A stretch of DNA of 7,950 nucleotides. Source: Thermotogae bacterium. GTDB lineage: Bacteria > Thermotogota > Thermotogae > UBA12178. Below, one piece after another: positions 1 to 6,275 of the stretch. The position numbers were made by a program, and so were the translations under genes. The notes under the pieces were generated by a model, which worked only from the letters and a program-made list of their open reading frames with translations, did no database searches and was not told where the DNA came from. Where the stretch lies: assembly GCA_003641795.1 (NCBI GenBank), contig QNAP01000075.1, positions 1-7,950 of the forward strand, read 5' to 3'. Position 1 is the first letter of the stretch, and every line of letters begins with the position of its first letter.

Positions 1-91
1 CGTTACACCGGGGCTCTCGGACGACAAAATCCATTCCAAGAAGCCGCATCAAGATTCGCCTGCGTGGAGAGGAAGACGCCAACACCAACAC
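1..91 (-). CDS. maf: Maf-family nucleoside triphosphate pyrophosphatase, N-terminal fragment
   Basis: The first 30 codons of a gene leaving the window on the left. The start is GTG at 91-89, preceded by the SD sequence GAGGTG (plus positions 97-102) with a 5-nt spacer. An in-frame TGA lies four codons upstream, so the start cannot move further up. The N-terminus reads VLVLASSSPRRRILMRLLGM. The LASSSPRR block (residues 4-11) is the phosphate-binding signature of the Maf/HAM1-like fold. Family knowledge: Maf proteins hydrolyse dTTP, UTP or modified nucleotides to the monophosphate in the cytoplasm, a house-cleaning role, and were historically linked to septum inhibition. It is the last visible gene of the comEA-queH unit and starts about 56 nt after the preceding stop. 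Substrate specificity cannot be judged because the rest of the protein is outside the window. Confidence 0.85.
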   Translation of the reverse strand, partial: MLVLASSSPRRRILMRLLGMDFVVREPRCN

Positions 92-146
92 GTTTTCACC
101 TCATGTCCGTTTGGCAAGCTTAATATCTCCTTTCTTGTAGGCTCTA

Positions 147-464
147 TTAGTTTTGTCCATTCTCGTCGCGCTTATCTATCTCCCATAACGCTTCCAGGAT
201 CGTTTTCAAAAGGTTTGCGAATTCCTCTTTGTCGAGTACAAAATCTCGCAAGACCACCACACCGTTTTTAAACGGGACGGCCAGTAGCCTTTCCTGTCCT
301 CTGTGTTCCACCACTACATTTGTTTCTCTGGCCAACTGTGCTGCTTTCAACGCTGACTTGTCGATTCGTCCTATTCGCGGTTGGAGTTGGGCATCGAAAA
401 GCATCCACTCCATGGAAGAGTTCTTACTCAACTCGGTCACTAACTTGAGCAAGCTCAGATTCAC
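147..464 (-). CDS. Hypothetical protein, 105 aa, between queH and maf
   Basis: I do not recognise this family. The gene starts with GTG (464-462) and overlaps the queH stop in a GTGA junction, so translational coupling is likely. That arrangement supports it being real. The protein is small and soluble-looking, with no signal peptide or membrane segment. It seems to have an N-terminal helix (residues about 2-15), a central part with likely strands (VVVEHRG, ERLLAVPF, GVVVLRDF) and a C-terminal acidic/amphipathic helix (about 78-98). The alternation of helix and strand recalls small alpha/beta domains of the roadblock/profilin sort, but that is only a shape impression. The tail is charged (KRDENGQN). 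Its place among ComEA, QueH and Maf does not fix a function. Confidence 0.75.
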   Translation of the reverse strand: MNLSLLKLVTELSKNSSMEWMLFDAQLQPRIGRIDKSALKAAQLARETNVVVEHRGQERLLAVPFKNGVVVLRDFVLDKEEFANLLKTILEALWEIDKRDENGQN

Positions 465-1024
465 TCGTCGCTTTTCCTCCGTTTCGAGAGTCTATCGCGC
501 TTAGAAAAGATACACCCACAATAGTTTTGCCTGTAAAGGTTGTACGCCTTCACGATGTAACTCGCGAATTCCTGACCACCGGATTTTCTAAAAGCTGAAG
601 CAAGATAAATCGTTTCTTTTGTAGATAACGATTCACCAATCTTGTTGACCATCTCGATATCCTTATACCGGCTAGCCGTCAGTGTTGTCGCGAAGTGCTT
701 TATACTAAGAGATGCCGCCAGATCCCGCGTGGCCTGGAGGTTGTTTTTTATGCACAGTTCGCATCTCCTTCCTCTTTCGGGGGCGTTCCAAAGACCAGAT
801 GCCAACCCCAAAAAGTTTGCAGGATCGTACAGAGAAACAATTATTGGAACTTCCCATGCGAAGGCAAGTCTTCGAACAGCTCTAAGCCTCTTCGTATATT
901 CGTCTTCAGGCTGGATGTTTGGGTTGTGAAAGTAACCAATCACTTCATAGTCTTCCATCCTCAGTTGGCGCACTGCAGGGGCCAGATCCACAGCACAACA
1001 TACGTGTAAGAGGACTCGCTTCAA
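461..1024 (-). CDS. queH: Epoxyqueuosine reductase QueH
   Basis: QueH (formerly DUF208) reduces epoxyqueuosine to queuosine in the wobble position of GUN-anticodon tRNAs, as the non-homologous replacement of the cobalamin enzyme QueG. The 187-residue product has the expected cysteine pattern: HVCCA at residues 7-11 (C9, C10), CELC at 88-91 and CGC at 169-171. In the family these cysteines hold an iron-sulfur cluster and an adjacent iron. The YFHNPNIQPEDEY stretch (31-43) is also typical. The canonical CCAPC is CCAVD here, so the third cysteine of that motif is absent. The start is TTG at 1024-1022, overlapping the comEA stop as TTGA, with a GGGAG SD about 9 nt upstream. Its stop overlaps the next gene by 4 nt, so the three genes are probably coupled. 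Confidence 0.93.
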   Translation of the reverse strand: MKRVLLHVCCAVDLAPAVRQLRMEDYEVIGYFHNPNIQPEDEYTKRLRAVRRLAFAWEVPIIVSLYDPANFLGLASGLWNAPERGRRCELCIKNNLQATRDLAASLSIKHFATTLTASRYKDIEMVNKIGESLSTKETIYLASAFRKSGGQEFASYIVKAYNLYRQNYCGCIFSKRDRLSKRRKSDE

Positions 1025-1653
1025 TGTCCATTGCTCCCTTCAAATACGGTGATGTACGGCAAAAGCTTTTCCAGCGTTTTTTCGCCAATACCAGGAATTT
1101 GGACGAGATCTTCCACGGATTTGAACGGTCCGTTCTTCTCTCTGAAATCCACTATAGCTTTCGCTTTTACCGGTCCAATACCGGGTAGTCTTTCGAGTTC
1201 TTCTTGCGACGCGAGATTCACGTTCAAAAGTTGCTTCTCCGACACGATACGATTTTTCGAGCCTGTCGAATTCTGTACGTTTTGAGGATTAACGATCACG
1301 TACTCTTTTATTTTTCCTAAGGTCCTCTCACCGATTCCAGAAACTTCCAGCAGTTCCTCTACGGAGGCAAACCCACCTTTCGATTCTCGGTAACTAAGAA
1401 TGGCTTCTGCCTTCACAGGCCCGATGCCGGGAAGAAGCTGAAGTTCTTCCACTCCAGCTGTGTTGAGGTCAAGGGGGAAGACCACTTTTTTTGCCTGTGA
1501 AACAGCTTTTTCTCTCTCCTTTGCATCGAGAATATCGGGCGTTTGGAAGAAACGCCCAGGAAGATACATCAACCCGAGGATAATCAACGCCAGAAGCATG
1601 ATTATCAAACGCTTTTCGGTTATCTGCTTCACAGCTCCGTGCGGAAAAGACAC
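1021..1653 (-). CDS. comEA: ComEA-like membrane-anchored DNA-binding protein with two helix-hairpin-helix units
   Basis: A 210-residue protein with a short basic N-terminus, one hydrophobic segment (residues about 16-32, LIIMLLALIILGLMYLP), a linker, and two copies of the ComEA-type double helix-hairpin-helix domain: residues 61-121 and 142-203. Each copy carries LN(T/L)A..EL..LPGIGPVKA and a second GIGE(R/K)TL hairpin. Family knowledge: ComEA binds incoming double-stranded DNA outside the membrane during natural transformation, and the HhH units bind the backbone without sequence specificity. The usual SLBB domain is missing and the HhH unit is duplicated. The start is uncertain. GTG at 1653 directly abuts GGAGGT, leaving no spacer. 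An in-frame GTG at 1632-1630 (residue 8) gives a shorter leader and an equally good membrane anchor, but has only GGAG with a 2-nt spacer. First gene of the minus-strand unit. Confidence 0.85.
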   Translation of the reverse strand: MSFPHGAVKQITEKRLIIMLLALIILGLMYLPGRFFQTPDILDAKEREKAVSQAKKVVFPLDLNTAGVEELQLLPGIGPVKAEAILSYRESKGGFASVEELLEVSGIGERTLGKIKEYVIVNPQNVQNSTGSKNRIVSEKQLLNVNLASQEELERLPGIGPVKAKAIVDFREKNGPFKSVEDLVQIPGIGEKTLEKLLPYITVFEGSNGH

Positions 1654-1678
1654 ACCTCCGATGATCAGTTCCTTTCAA

Positions 1679-1687
1679 ATCATACCA
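1679..1687 (-). promoter_or_regulatory. Putative extended -10 promoter for the comEA-queH unit
   Basis: On the minus strand the sequence reads TGG followed by TATGAT, an extended -10 element of the sigma-A type. It would start transcription around 1672, giving a leader of about 20 nt before the comEA start region, which contains GGAGGT. No good -35 box lies at the expected distance, which is tolerated when the TGn extension is present. Prediction from sequence only. Confidence 0.45.
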
Positions 1688-1709
1688 TGAAGCAGTTGAA
1701 ACCAGATGG

Positions 1710-1718
1710 TGATATAAT
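1710..1718 (+). promoter_or_regulatory. Putative extended -10 promoter for the flagellin-led operon
   Basis: The plus strand reads TGA followed by a perfect TATAAT (1713-1718), an extended -10 element. Transcription would begin near 1725, leaving a leader of about 28 nt that ends in a very strong ribosome binding site. The nearest TTGAAA (1696-1701) is only 11 nt upstream of TATAAT, too close to act as a normal -35 box. I see no convincing sigma-28 motif, which is notable for a flagellin gene. The promoter lies about 22 nt from the opposite-facing promoter of the comEA unit. Confidence 0.5.
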
Positions 1719-1737
1719 TAAAGCAGGTTTTCCAAGG

Positions 1738-1745
1738 AAGGAGGT
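1738..1745 (+). promoter_or_regulatory. Ribosome binding site that fixes the flagellin start
   Basis: AAGGAGGT is a full match to the anti-SD core, followed by a 7-nt spacer and GTG at 1753. It shows that the open frame extending upstream to 1543 is not translated: that stretch runs through the divergent promoters and into comEA on the other strand. Confidence 0.85.
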
Positions 1746-1752
1746 GGAAGAA

Positions 1753-2568
1753 GTGCGTGTGGACGGAACCCACGGATTGAACCTTTGGAGGAATTTGCTC
1801 GCCAACCAGAACAGAGCCCAGCTTCTCATAAATCAGCTTTCCACCGCCACCAGATTGACCAGTGCAAGGGTGGATGCTGCAGGGGTGAGCATCGCTCAAC
1901 AACTTAGGGCGCAGGTTGAGGGATACCAAAAATCACTGGGAAATATTTACGATGGGATTGGAGCACTGAGAACTGCCGAAGGCGGGATGGAATCTATCAC
2001 TAACAATTTGCAGCGATTGAGAGAGTTAGCGGTTCAATCCGCCAACAGCACTTTGACCGCTCAAGACAGGGCTGCCATTCAAGAAGAAGCCCGAGCGATT
2101 TTGGAAGGTATCAATCAGATCGTCAACACGACACAGTACAACGAGACGCGCCTACTCACGGGAGAATTTCAAAATGTTGAACTTCAAACTGGTCCATCAC
2201 CTTCGAACAAGCTCACCGTTTCGATTCCTAACCTTTCCCCAGAAGCTTTGGGATTGAACGAACTCGATCTTCAAACAAGGGAAGGGGCTCAAAATGCCAT
2301 AGAGAAAGTTGATCAGGCTTTGAGGACTGTTGCCTCCACTCGAGGAACCGCGGGAGCATTCGTTAATAGGCTCGAAAGATCCGCAGAAAGCGTCGCCAAC
2401 GCGCTGACCAATGTTACGGCTTCACTGTCAATCATTGAAGACATGGATATGGCAAGAGGTATTGTTGAATTGGTACGTCTTGACTTGCTTAGGGAGTCGA
2501 ATTTAGCCATCACAGCCCAGGCAAGCAATCTCTCGAGAAACAACATTTTGAGACTTCTGGGAAGCTAA
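1753..2568 (+). CDS. fliC: Short, divergent flagellin
   Basis: A 271-residue flagellin, the secreted subunit that polymerises into the flagellar filament. The N-terminal D0/D1 region (1-137) contains the family blocks DAAGVSIAQQLRAQ (41-54), DGIGALRTAEG (67-77), LQRLRELAVQSAN (86-98) and IQEE (109-112). The C-terminal D1/D0 region (172-271) contains GAFVNRLE, the IEDMDMA block (228-234) and the hydrophobic tail ending RLLGS. Only about 34 residues join them, so the variable outer D2/D3 domains are absent. The usual LSSGxRI motif is altered to LSTATRL (29-35), and the N-terminus (VRVDGTHGLNLWRN) departs from the common MRINxNxxA start. It may therefore be a minor or specialised flagellin paralogue, or a junction-type filament protein. 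The GTG start is chosen from the strong SD. It precedes thrC by about 33 nt with no terminator visible. Confidence 0.88.
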   Translation: MRVDGTHGLNLWRNLLANQNRAQLLINQLSTATRLTSARVDAAGVSIAQQLRAQVEGYQKSLGNIYDGIGALRTAEGGMESITNNLQRLRELAVQSANSTLTAQDRAAIQEEARAILEGINQIVNTTQYNETRLLTGEFQNVELQTGPSPSNKLTVSIPNLSPEALGLNELDLQTREGAQNAIEKVDQALRTVASTRGTAGAFVNRLERSAESVANALTNVTASLSIIEDMDMARGIVELVRLDLLRESNLAITAQASNLSRNNILRLLGS

Positions 2569-2584
2569 GACAAGACTGGGAAAC

Positions 2585-2590
2585 AAGGAG
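2585..2590 (+). promoter_or_regulatory. thrC ribosome binding site
   Basis: AAGGAG lies 8 nt before TTG (2599) and 11 nt before ATG (2602), both in the thrC frame. The in-frame GTG at 2590 overlaps this site and can be ruled out as the start. Confidence 0.65.
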
Positions 2591-2601
2591 TGTTCTCGTT
2601 G

Positions 2602-3654
2602 ATGCCGCTGATACTCAAATATCGTGATTTCCTTCCCATTTCCGAGGAGACTCCGGTGATTTCTCTCGGAGAGGGTGATACTCCGCTCATACGTGCTGAA
2701 AACATTGAAAAGCTGCTAGGTACCTCTGTGCAGCTCTTCCTCAAATTCGAAGGAGCCAACCCAACCGGTTCCTTCAAAGATCGCGGCATGACCATGGCTA
2801 TAAGCAAAGCTGTAGAAAAGGGTGCTAAGTTCACCATCTGTGCTTCCACGGGGAACACCGCTGCTTCCGCCGCGGCTTACTCTTCCAGGGCGGGCATTTC
2901 TTCGGTGGTGTTGATTCCTCAGGGCAAGATTGCCTTAGGTAAACTAGCTCAGGCCATCATTTATGGAGCAAAGGTGGTGGAGATCGAGGGAAACTTCGAC
3001 GACTGCTTGAAAGTGGTGAGAGAGCTCGTGGAGGAGTACCCCTTCGAATTGGTGAATTCGCTCAATCCTTACCGCATAGAAGGGCAGAAGACGGCCGCTT
3101 TTGAGATTGTGGACCAGCTTGGCGATGCTCCCGACTATCACTTCATCCCTGTTGGAAATGCGGGAAACATCACGGCCTATTGGAAGGGGTACAAGGAGTA
3201 CAGAGCAGCGGGCAAATCACGACAACTTCCAAAAATGATGGGATTTCAAGCGGTGGGTGCTGCTCCCATAGTTTTAGGGCATGTCGTTGAAAATCCCGAA
3301 ACCGTGGCCACTGCCATTCGGATTGGTAATCCCGTTAACTGGAAGACGGCAGCTGCCGCCGCTGAAGAAAGTGGTGGCAAGATAGAGAGTGTCACTGATG
3401 AAGAAATTTTGGCGGCTCAATCACTTCTCGCATCGCGCGAGGGTGTGTTTTGCGAGCCCGCGTCAGCGGCTTCAGTGGCTGGTTTCATCAAGAAAGTAAG
3501 AGAGAGATTCTTCCAGGGTAGCGAGGTAGTGGTTGCCACTCTCACCGGTCACGGTCTCAAGGATCCCAACGTGATCCTCCACAACGTTGAAAAGCCGCCG
3601 AGGGTGAAACCCAGCGCAGTGGACGTACTGGGTGTGATCGGGTGGAACGGCTGA
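2602..3654 (+). CDS. thrC: Threonine synthase
   Basis: A PLP enzyme that converts O-phospho-L-homoserine and water to L-threonine and phosphate, the last step of threonine synthesis. Counting 350 residues from ATG 2602, the PLP lysine is K59 in NPTGSFKDRGM. The STGNTAA block (82-88) and the phosphate-binding glycine loop GNAGN (185-189) follow, and the C-terminal TLTGHGLKDPN is present. The length matches the short bacterial/archaeal form without an N-terminal extension. The start is ATG 2602 or TTG 2599; TTG has the better SD spacing (8 nt against 11). The 3' end overlaps thrB by 13 nt, indicating coupled expression of two consecutive pathway enzymes. There is no upstream attenuator-like leader; the nearest promoter seen lies before the flagellin gene. 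Confidence 0.96.
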   Translation: MPLILKYRDFLPISEETPVISLGEGDTPLIRAENIEKLLGTSVQLFLKFEGANPTGSFKDRGMTMAISKAVEKGAKFTICASTGNTAASAAAYSSRAGISSVVLIPQGKIALGKLAQAIIYGAKVVEIEGNFDDCLKVVRELVEEYPFELVNSLNPYRIEGQKTAAFEIVDQLGDAPDYHFIPVGNAGNITAYWKGYKEYRAAGKSRQLPKMMGFQAVGAAPIVLGHVVENPETVATAIRIGNPVNWKTAAAAAEESGGKIESVTDEEILAAQSLLASREGVFCEPASAASVAGFIKKVRERFFQGSEVVVATLTGHGLKDPNVILHNVEKPPRVKPSAVDVLGVIGWNG

Positions 3655-4499
3655 AAATAAGAGTTCCAGCAAGTTGTGCCAACCTTGGTTCGGCCTTCGA
3701 CGTTCTTGGCGTTGCTGTCAGTTTGGATAACGTCTTTGAATTCATAATTGCTGAAAGAGATACGTTCATTTGTGAAGGAAAGTTTTGCGGGTTGATAAAT
3801 CCTGAAGACGTATTCCGCACCCTTAACTCCCTTTGCAAGACGTTGAGTGTTGAGAGGCCTCCTCTAATTATAAAAGAGTCCGTTAAAATCCCTCTTGGAG
3901 CTGGATTGGGAAGTAGTGCGAGTTTTGTTGTGGCGAGCGTTATAGCCTTGAATGAACTTTTGGAACTCCGACTTAGCAAAGATGAGTTATTGAAACTGGG
4001 AGCTGCTATAGAAGGCCATCCAGATAACATCGCTCCTTCACTTCTTGGAGGATGTGTCCTGGTGAAACAAGAGGAAAGTGTCTACTGGCGAAGACTCCCG
4101 TGGCCCAGGCATTGGAAGATCACTGTTTATGTGCCATCGTCCTCCATGTCTACGGAGGAGGCACGGAGAATTCTTCCCATGGGTTATTCGAGAGAAACCG
4201 TGGTGAAGCAGATTGCTTCCGTCGGCTTTTTGATCTACGGGGTGTTGCACGAAGACCTCCAGGCATTCAAATATGGAATGGAAGACTATATTCATCAGCA
4301 GTATCGACTTTTGATAAAACCAGAGCTGAAACGGGTCTTCGAAACTCTCAAGGCTTCCATCAACGGAGCTATCTTCCTCAGCGGTTCAGGACCGACGATA
4401 GGTGTTGTCTGTGAGATGGACGAAGAACCCCCGAACGTGGCTGGTACCATCAAGTTTAGCCTGAAGGCTGCGCATGGGGCTCAAATCTTGGTAAACTGA
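3642..4499 (+). CDS. thrB: Homoserine kinase
   Basis: A GHMP-family kinase that phosphorylates L-homoserine with ATP, making the substrate of the adjacent ThrC. The 285 residues show the three GHMP signatures: N-terminal VPASCANLGSAFDVLG (8-23), the ATP-binding loop PLGAGLGSSAS (84-94) and the C-terminal SGSGPTIGV (247-255). HPDN is at 126-129. The first motif normally reads NLGPGFD; here it is NLGSAFD, a mild variation next to the substrate pocket. The start is GTG 3642 inside the end of thrC (13-nt overlap). The SD is weak, so translation probably depends on ribosomes finishing thrC. Family knowledge gives the reaction; the variation has no predicted loss of function. Confidence 0.95.
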   Translation: MERLKIRVPASCANLGSAFDVLGVAVSLDNVFEFIIAERDTFICEGKFCGLINPEDVFRTLNSLCKTLSVERPPLIIKESVKIPLGAGLGSSASFVVASVIALNELLELRLSKDELLKLGAAIEGHPDNIAPSLLGGCVLVKQEESVYWRRLPWPRHWKITVYVPSSSMSTEEARRILPMGYSRETVVKQIASVGFLIYGVLHEDLQAFKYGMEDYIHQQYRLLIKPELKRVFETLKASINGAIFLSGSGPTIGVVCEMDEEPPNVAGTIKFSLKAAHGAQILVN

Positions 4500-4511
4500 A
4501 GGTGAGAAAAA

Positions 4512-5732
4512 ATGAAGCGAGAGCTACTACCCGTCTCGAAGTTTTTGAAAGATTACGCCATCCTTCCTCCAAAGCTGGAGACGGTCACTTTGAAAACTCT
4601 CGTTGCGGCGGGATACTATCTGGCAGAGGATGTGATAGCGCCGGAGAATCTTCCAGGTTTTTTCAAAAGCCGTGTTGATGGATATGCCGTAGATGCAGCG
4701 GCGGTTGAAAACGCAAGCCCGTCGCACCCTTTGGAGTTGCAACTCGTAGGTGAAGTTATCATGGGAGAGAGAACAGCACTCAGAATAAATCGTAGTGAGT
4801 GTGCCTACGTTCCCACTGGTGGTATGATGCCCCGTGGAACCAACGCTGTGGTGATGATTGAAGACACTGAGAAAGTTTCGGCAGGGACGATCAGAATCTT
4901 CAAAACTGTGAAGCCTTATGAGAACACCACAAGGGAAGATGAGGATTACAGAGCGGGAGAACCTTTGCTGAAAGCGGGTACAAAGCTTGCTTCTCACAAA
5001 CTCATGGGCCTTCTCTATGCTGGTATTGAGGAAGTGACGGTGCACAGAAAAGCCAGAGTGGCCGTTCTCAGCACGGGCGATGAGATTGTGGAACCGTTCG
5101 AAGAACTCAAGCCAGCACAGGTGAGGGATTCAAGCTCCTACTCCATCGTTCTCATGTTGAGAGAGAAGGGCTTTGTGGCTGAAAGATTGGGTATAGTGAA
5201 AGACGATCCAGAAACGCTCAGAAAGACCATTCACGATTCCTGGGATAGATTCGATGTCTTTCTTGTCTGCGGAGGCAACTCTGTAGGCAGGAAAGACTTT
5301 ACGAAAACTGTCTTCAACACGTTGGGTGATCCAGGTGTCCTCGTCCACGGCGTGCGCATTAAACCGGGTAAGCCTTTCATCTTTGCCTTGGCCGGTGGCA
5401 AAATCCTCATAGGGCTTCCGGGGCATCCAGTCTCTTCTTATGTGACAGCACGGCTTTTGGCACTTCCTGTTCTGGTGCATATCAGCGGCGGAATTTGGGA
5501 TCCCAGCCCCGATGCGAAAGTAACTGCTGAACAGCCGATTCCCTCTGAAAAAGAAAGAGAGGAATACGTTCGAGTCCGCTTGGAATGGAAAGATGGGAAA
5601 GTCTTCGCACTACCGATTCTTGGAACTTCTTCAGTGATCTCCACAGTTTTGAAATCGCACGGTTTGGTGCGAATACCAGCAGGTGTGGAACTGGCCAACG
5701 AAGGTACGGAGTTGGATTTCTTCAGATGGTGA
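4512..5732 (+). CDS. moeA: Molybdopterin molybdenumtransferase MoeA
   Basis: MoeA inserts molybdate (or tungstate, plausible in a thermophile) into adenylylated molybdopterin to give the mature cofactor. The 406 residues carry RVDGYAV (54-60), PTGGMMPRGTNAVV (101-114), STGDEIV (187-193), VRDSSSY (204-210), GGNSVGRKDF (254-263), KPGKP (284-288) and GLPGHPVS (301-308), followed by the C-terminal domain IV from about 330. The metal-site loop normally reads GGVSVGxxD, and here the third residue is Asn. The glycine-rich loop reads GLPGHPVS rather than the usual GLPGNPVS. These are substitutions within recognisable motifs. An SD-like GAAGGTGAG lies just ahead of the ATG, which begins 12 nt after the thrB stop. 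It pairs functionally with the next gene. Confidence 0.94.
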   Translation: MKRELLPVSKFLKDYAILPPKLETVTLKTLVAAGYYLAEDVIAPENLPGFFKSRVDGYAVDAAAVENASPSHPLELQLVGEVIMGERTALRINRSECAYVPTGGMMPRGTNAVVMIEDTEKVSAGTIRIFKTVKPYENTTREDEDYRAGEPLLKAGTKLASHKLMGLLYAGIEEVTVHRKARVAVLSTGDEIVEPFEELKPAQVRDSSSYSIVLMLREKGFVAERLGIVKDDPETLRKTIHDSWDRFDVFLVCGGNSVGRKDFTKTVFNTLGDPGVLVHGVRIKPGKPFIFALAGGKILIGLPGHPVSSYVTARLLALPVLVHISGGIWDPSPDAKVTAEQPIPSEKEREEYVRVRLEWKDGKVFALPILGTSSVISTVLKSHGLVRIPAGVELANEGTELDFFRW

Positions 5733-5750
5733 GTCCTTGGGGGTGACAGG

Positions 5751-6275
5751 ATGGATAAAGAAACCCTGACATTTCACGTCGTTACCGTGAGTGACAGTGC
5801 CAGCAAAGGAGAGAGAGAGGATATCTCTGGAGAAGTCGTAAAACGCAGAATCGAAGAGCGAGGTTACAAAGTAACGGGTCCAACAATTGTTCCAGACGAA
5901 GTGGAGAGGATACGAGAGATTATTCATTCTTTGCGGAACAAGGTGGACGTGGTGATCACTACAGGGGGAACGGGTCTCACGACACGCGACGTTACTCCTG
6001 AAGCAACTCTTAGCGTGATCGATAGACGAGTGCAAGGTATCGAATACCTTATGATATGTGTTGGTAGCCAAAAAACACCAAGGGCAGCCCTTTCTAGGGG
6101 AGTGGTAGGCATCATGGGAAAGACCCTGGTGATAAATCTCCCAGGCAGTCCAAGGGCTGTGGAAGATTACTTGCCCCTCATTTTGGAGATCGTACCGCAT
6201 GCGGTGGAAAAGATAAACGATGACCCCACTCCATGTGGCGAGGACCACAGTTCACATTCTACCAAGGGGGATTGA
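5751..6275 (+). CDS. mogA: Molybdopterin adenylyltransferase-type protein, MogA/MoaB family
   Basis: This family adenylylates molybdopterin with ATP, making the substrate that MoeA uses for metal insertion. The 174 residues have the MoCF-biosynthesis domain: VTVSDSASKGEREDISG (11-27), TTGGTGLTTRDVTPEAT (70-86), GIMGKTLVINLPGSPRAV (120-137). MogA and MoaB are hard to separate by sequence; the LPGSPRAV loop and the place next to moeA favour the adenylyltransferase role. ATG 5751 follows GGGGGTGA with about 5 nt spacing and starts 18 nt after moeA. The C-terminal tail after residue 157 (DDPTPCGEDHSSHSTKGD) is polar, with one Cys and two His, and seems to lie beyond the conserved domain. It could bind metal or be a simple extension. 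Confidence 0.9.
   Translation: MDKETLTFHVVTVSDSASKGEREDISGEVVKRRIEERGYKVTGPTIVPDEVERIREIIHSLRNKVDVVITTGGTGLTTRDVTPEATLSVIDRRVQGIEYLMICVGSQKTPRAALSRGVVGIMGKTLVINLPGSPRAVEDYLPLILEIVPHAVEKINDDPTPCGEDHSSHSTKGD

Noticed and set aside
1696..1718. TTGAAA and TATAAT as a normal -35/-10 pair
   Set aside because: The spacer is only 11 nt, too short for sigma-A. The extended -10 explanation is better.
1543..1752. Upstream extension of the flagellin reading frame
   Set aside because: It runs through the divergent promoters and antisense to comEA, has no flagellin similarity, and the full-match SD at 1738-1745 points to GTG 1753.
2569..2600. Terminator between flagellin and thrC
   Set aside because: There is no inverted repeat and no T-run. 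The gap just carries the thrC SD.
2590..2601. GTG 2590 as the start of thrC
   Set aside because: This codon overlaps the SD AAGGAG itself. TTG 2599 or ATG 2602 is correctly placed.
4527..5045. 172-codon open frame on the minus strand inside moeA
   Set aside because: It lies wholly antisense to moeA, a clear family member, and its translation shows no recognisable domain.
5631..6248. 205-codon open frame on the minus strand across moeA and mogA
   Set aside because: It is antisense to two well-supported genes, with biased composition (rich in His, Cys, Trp) typical of a shadow frame.
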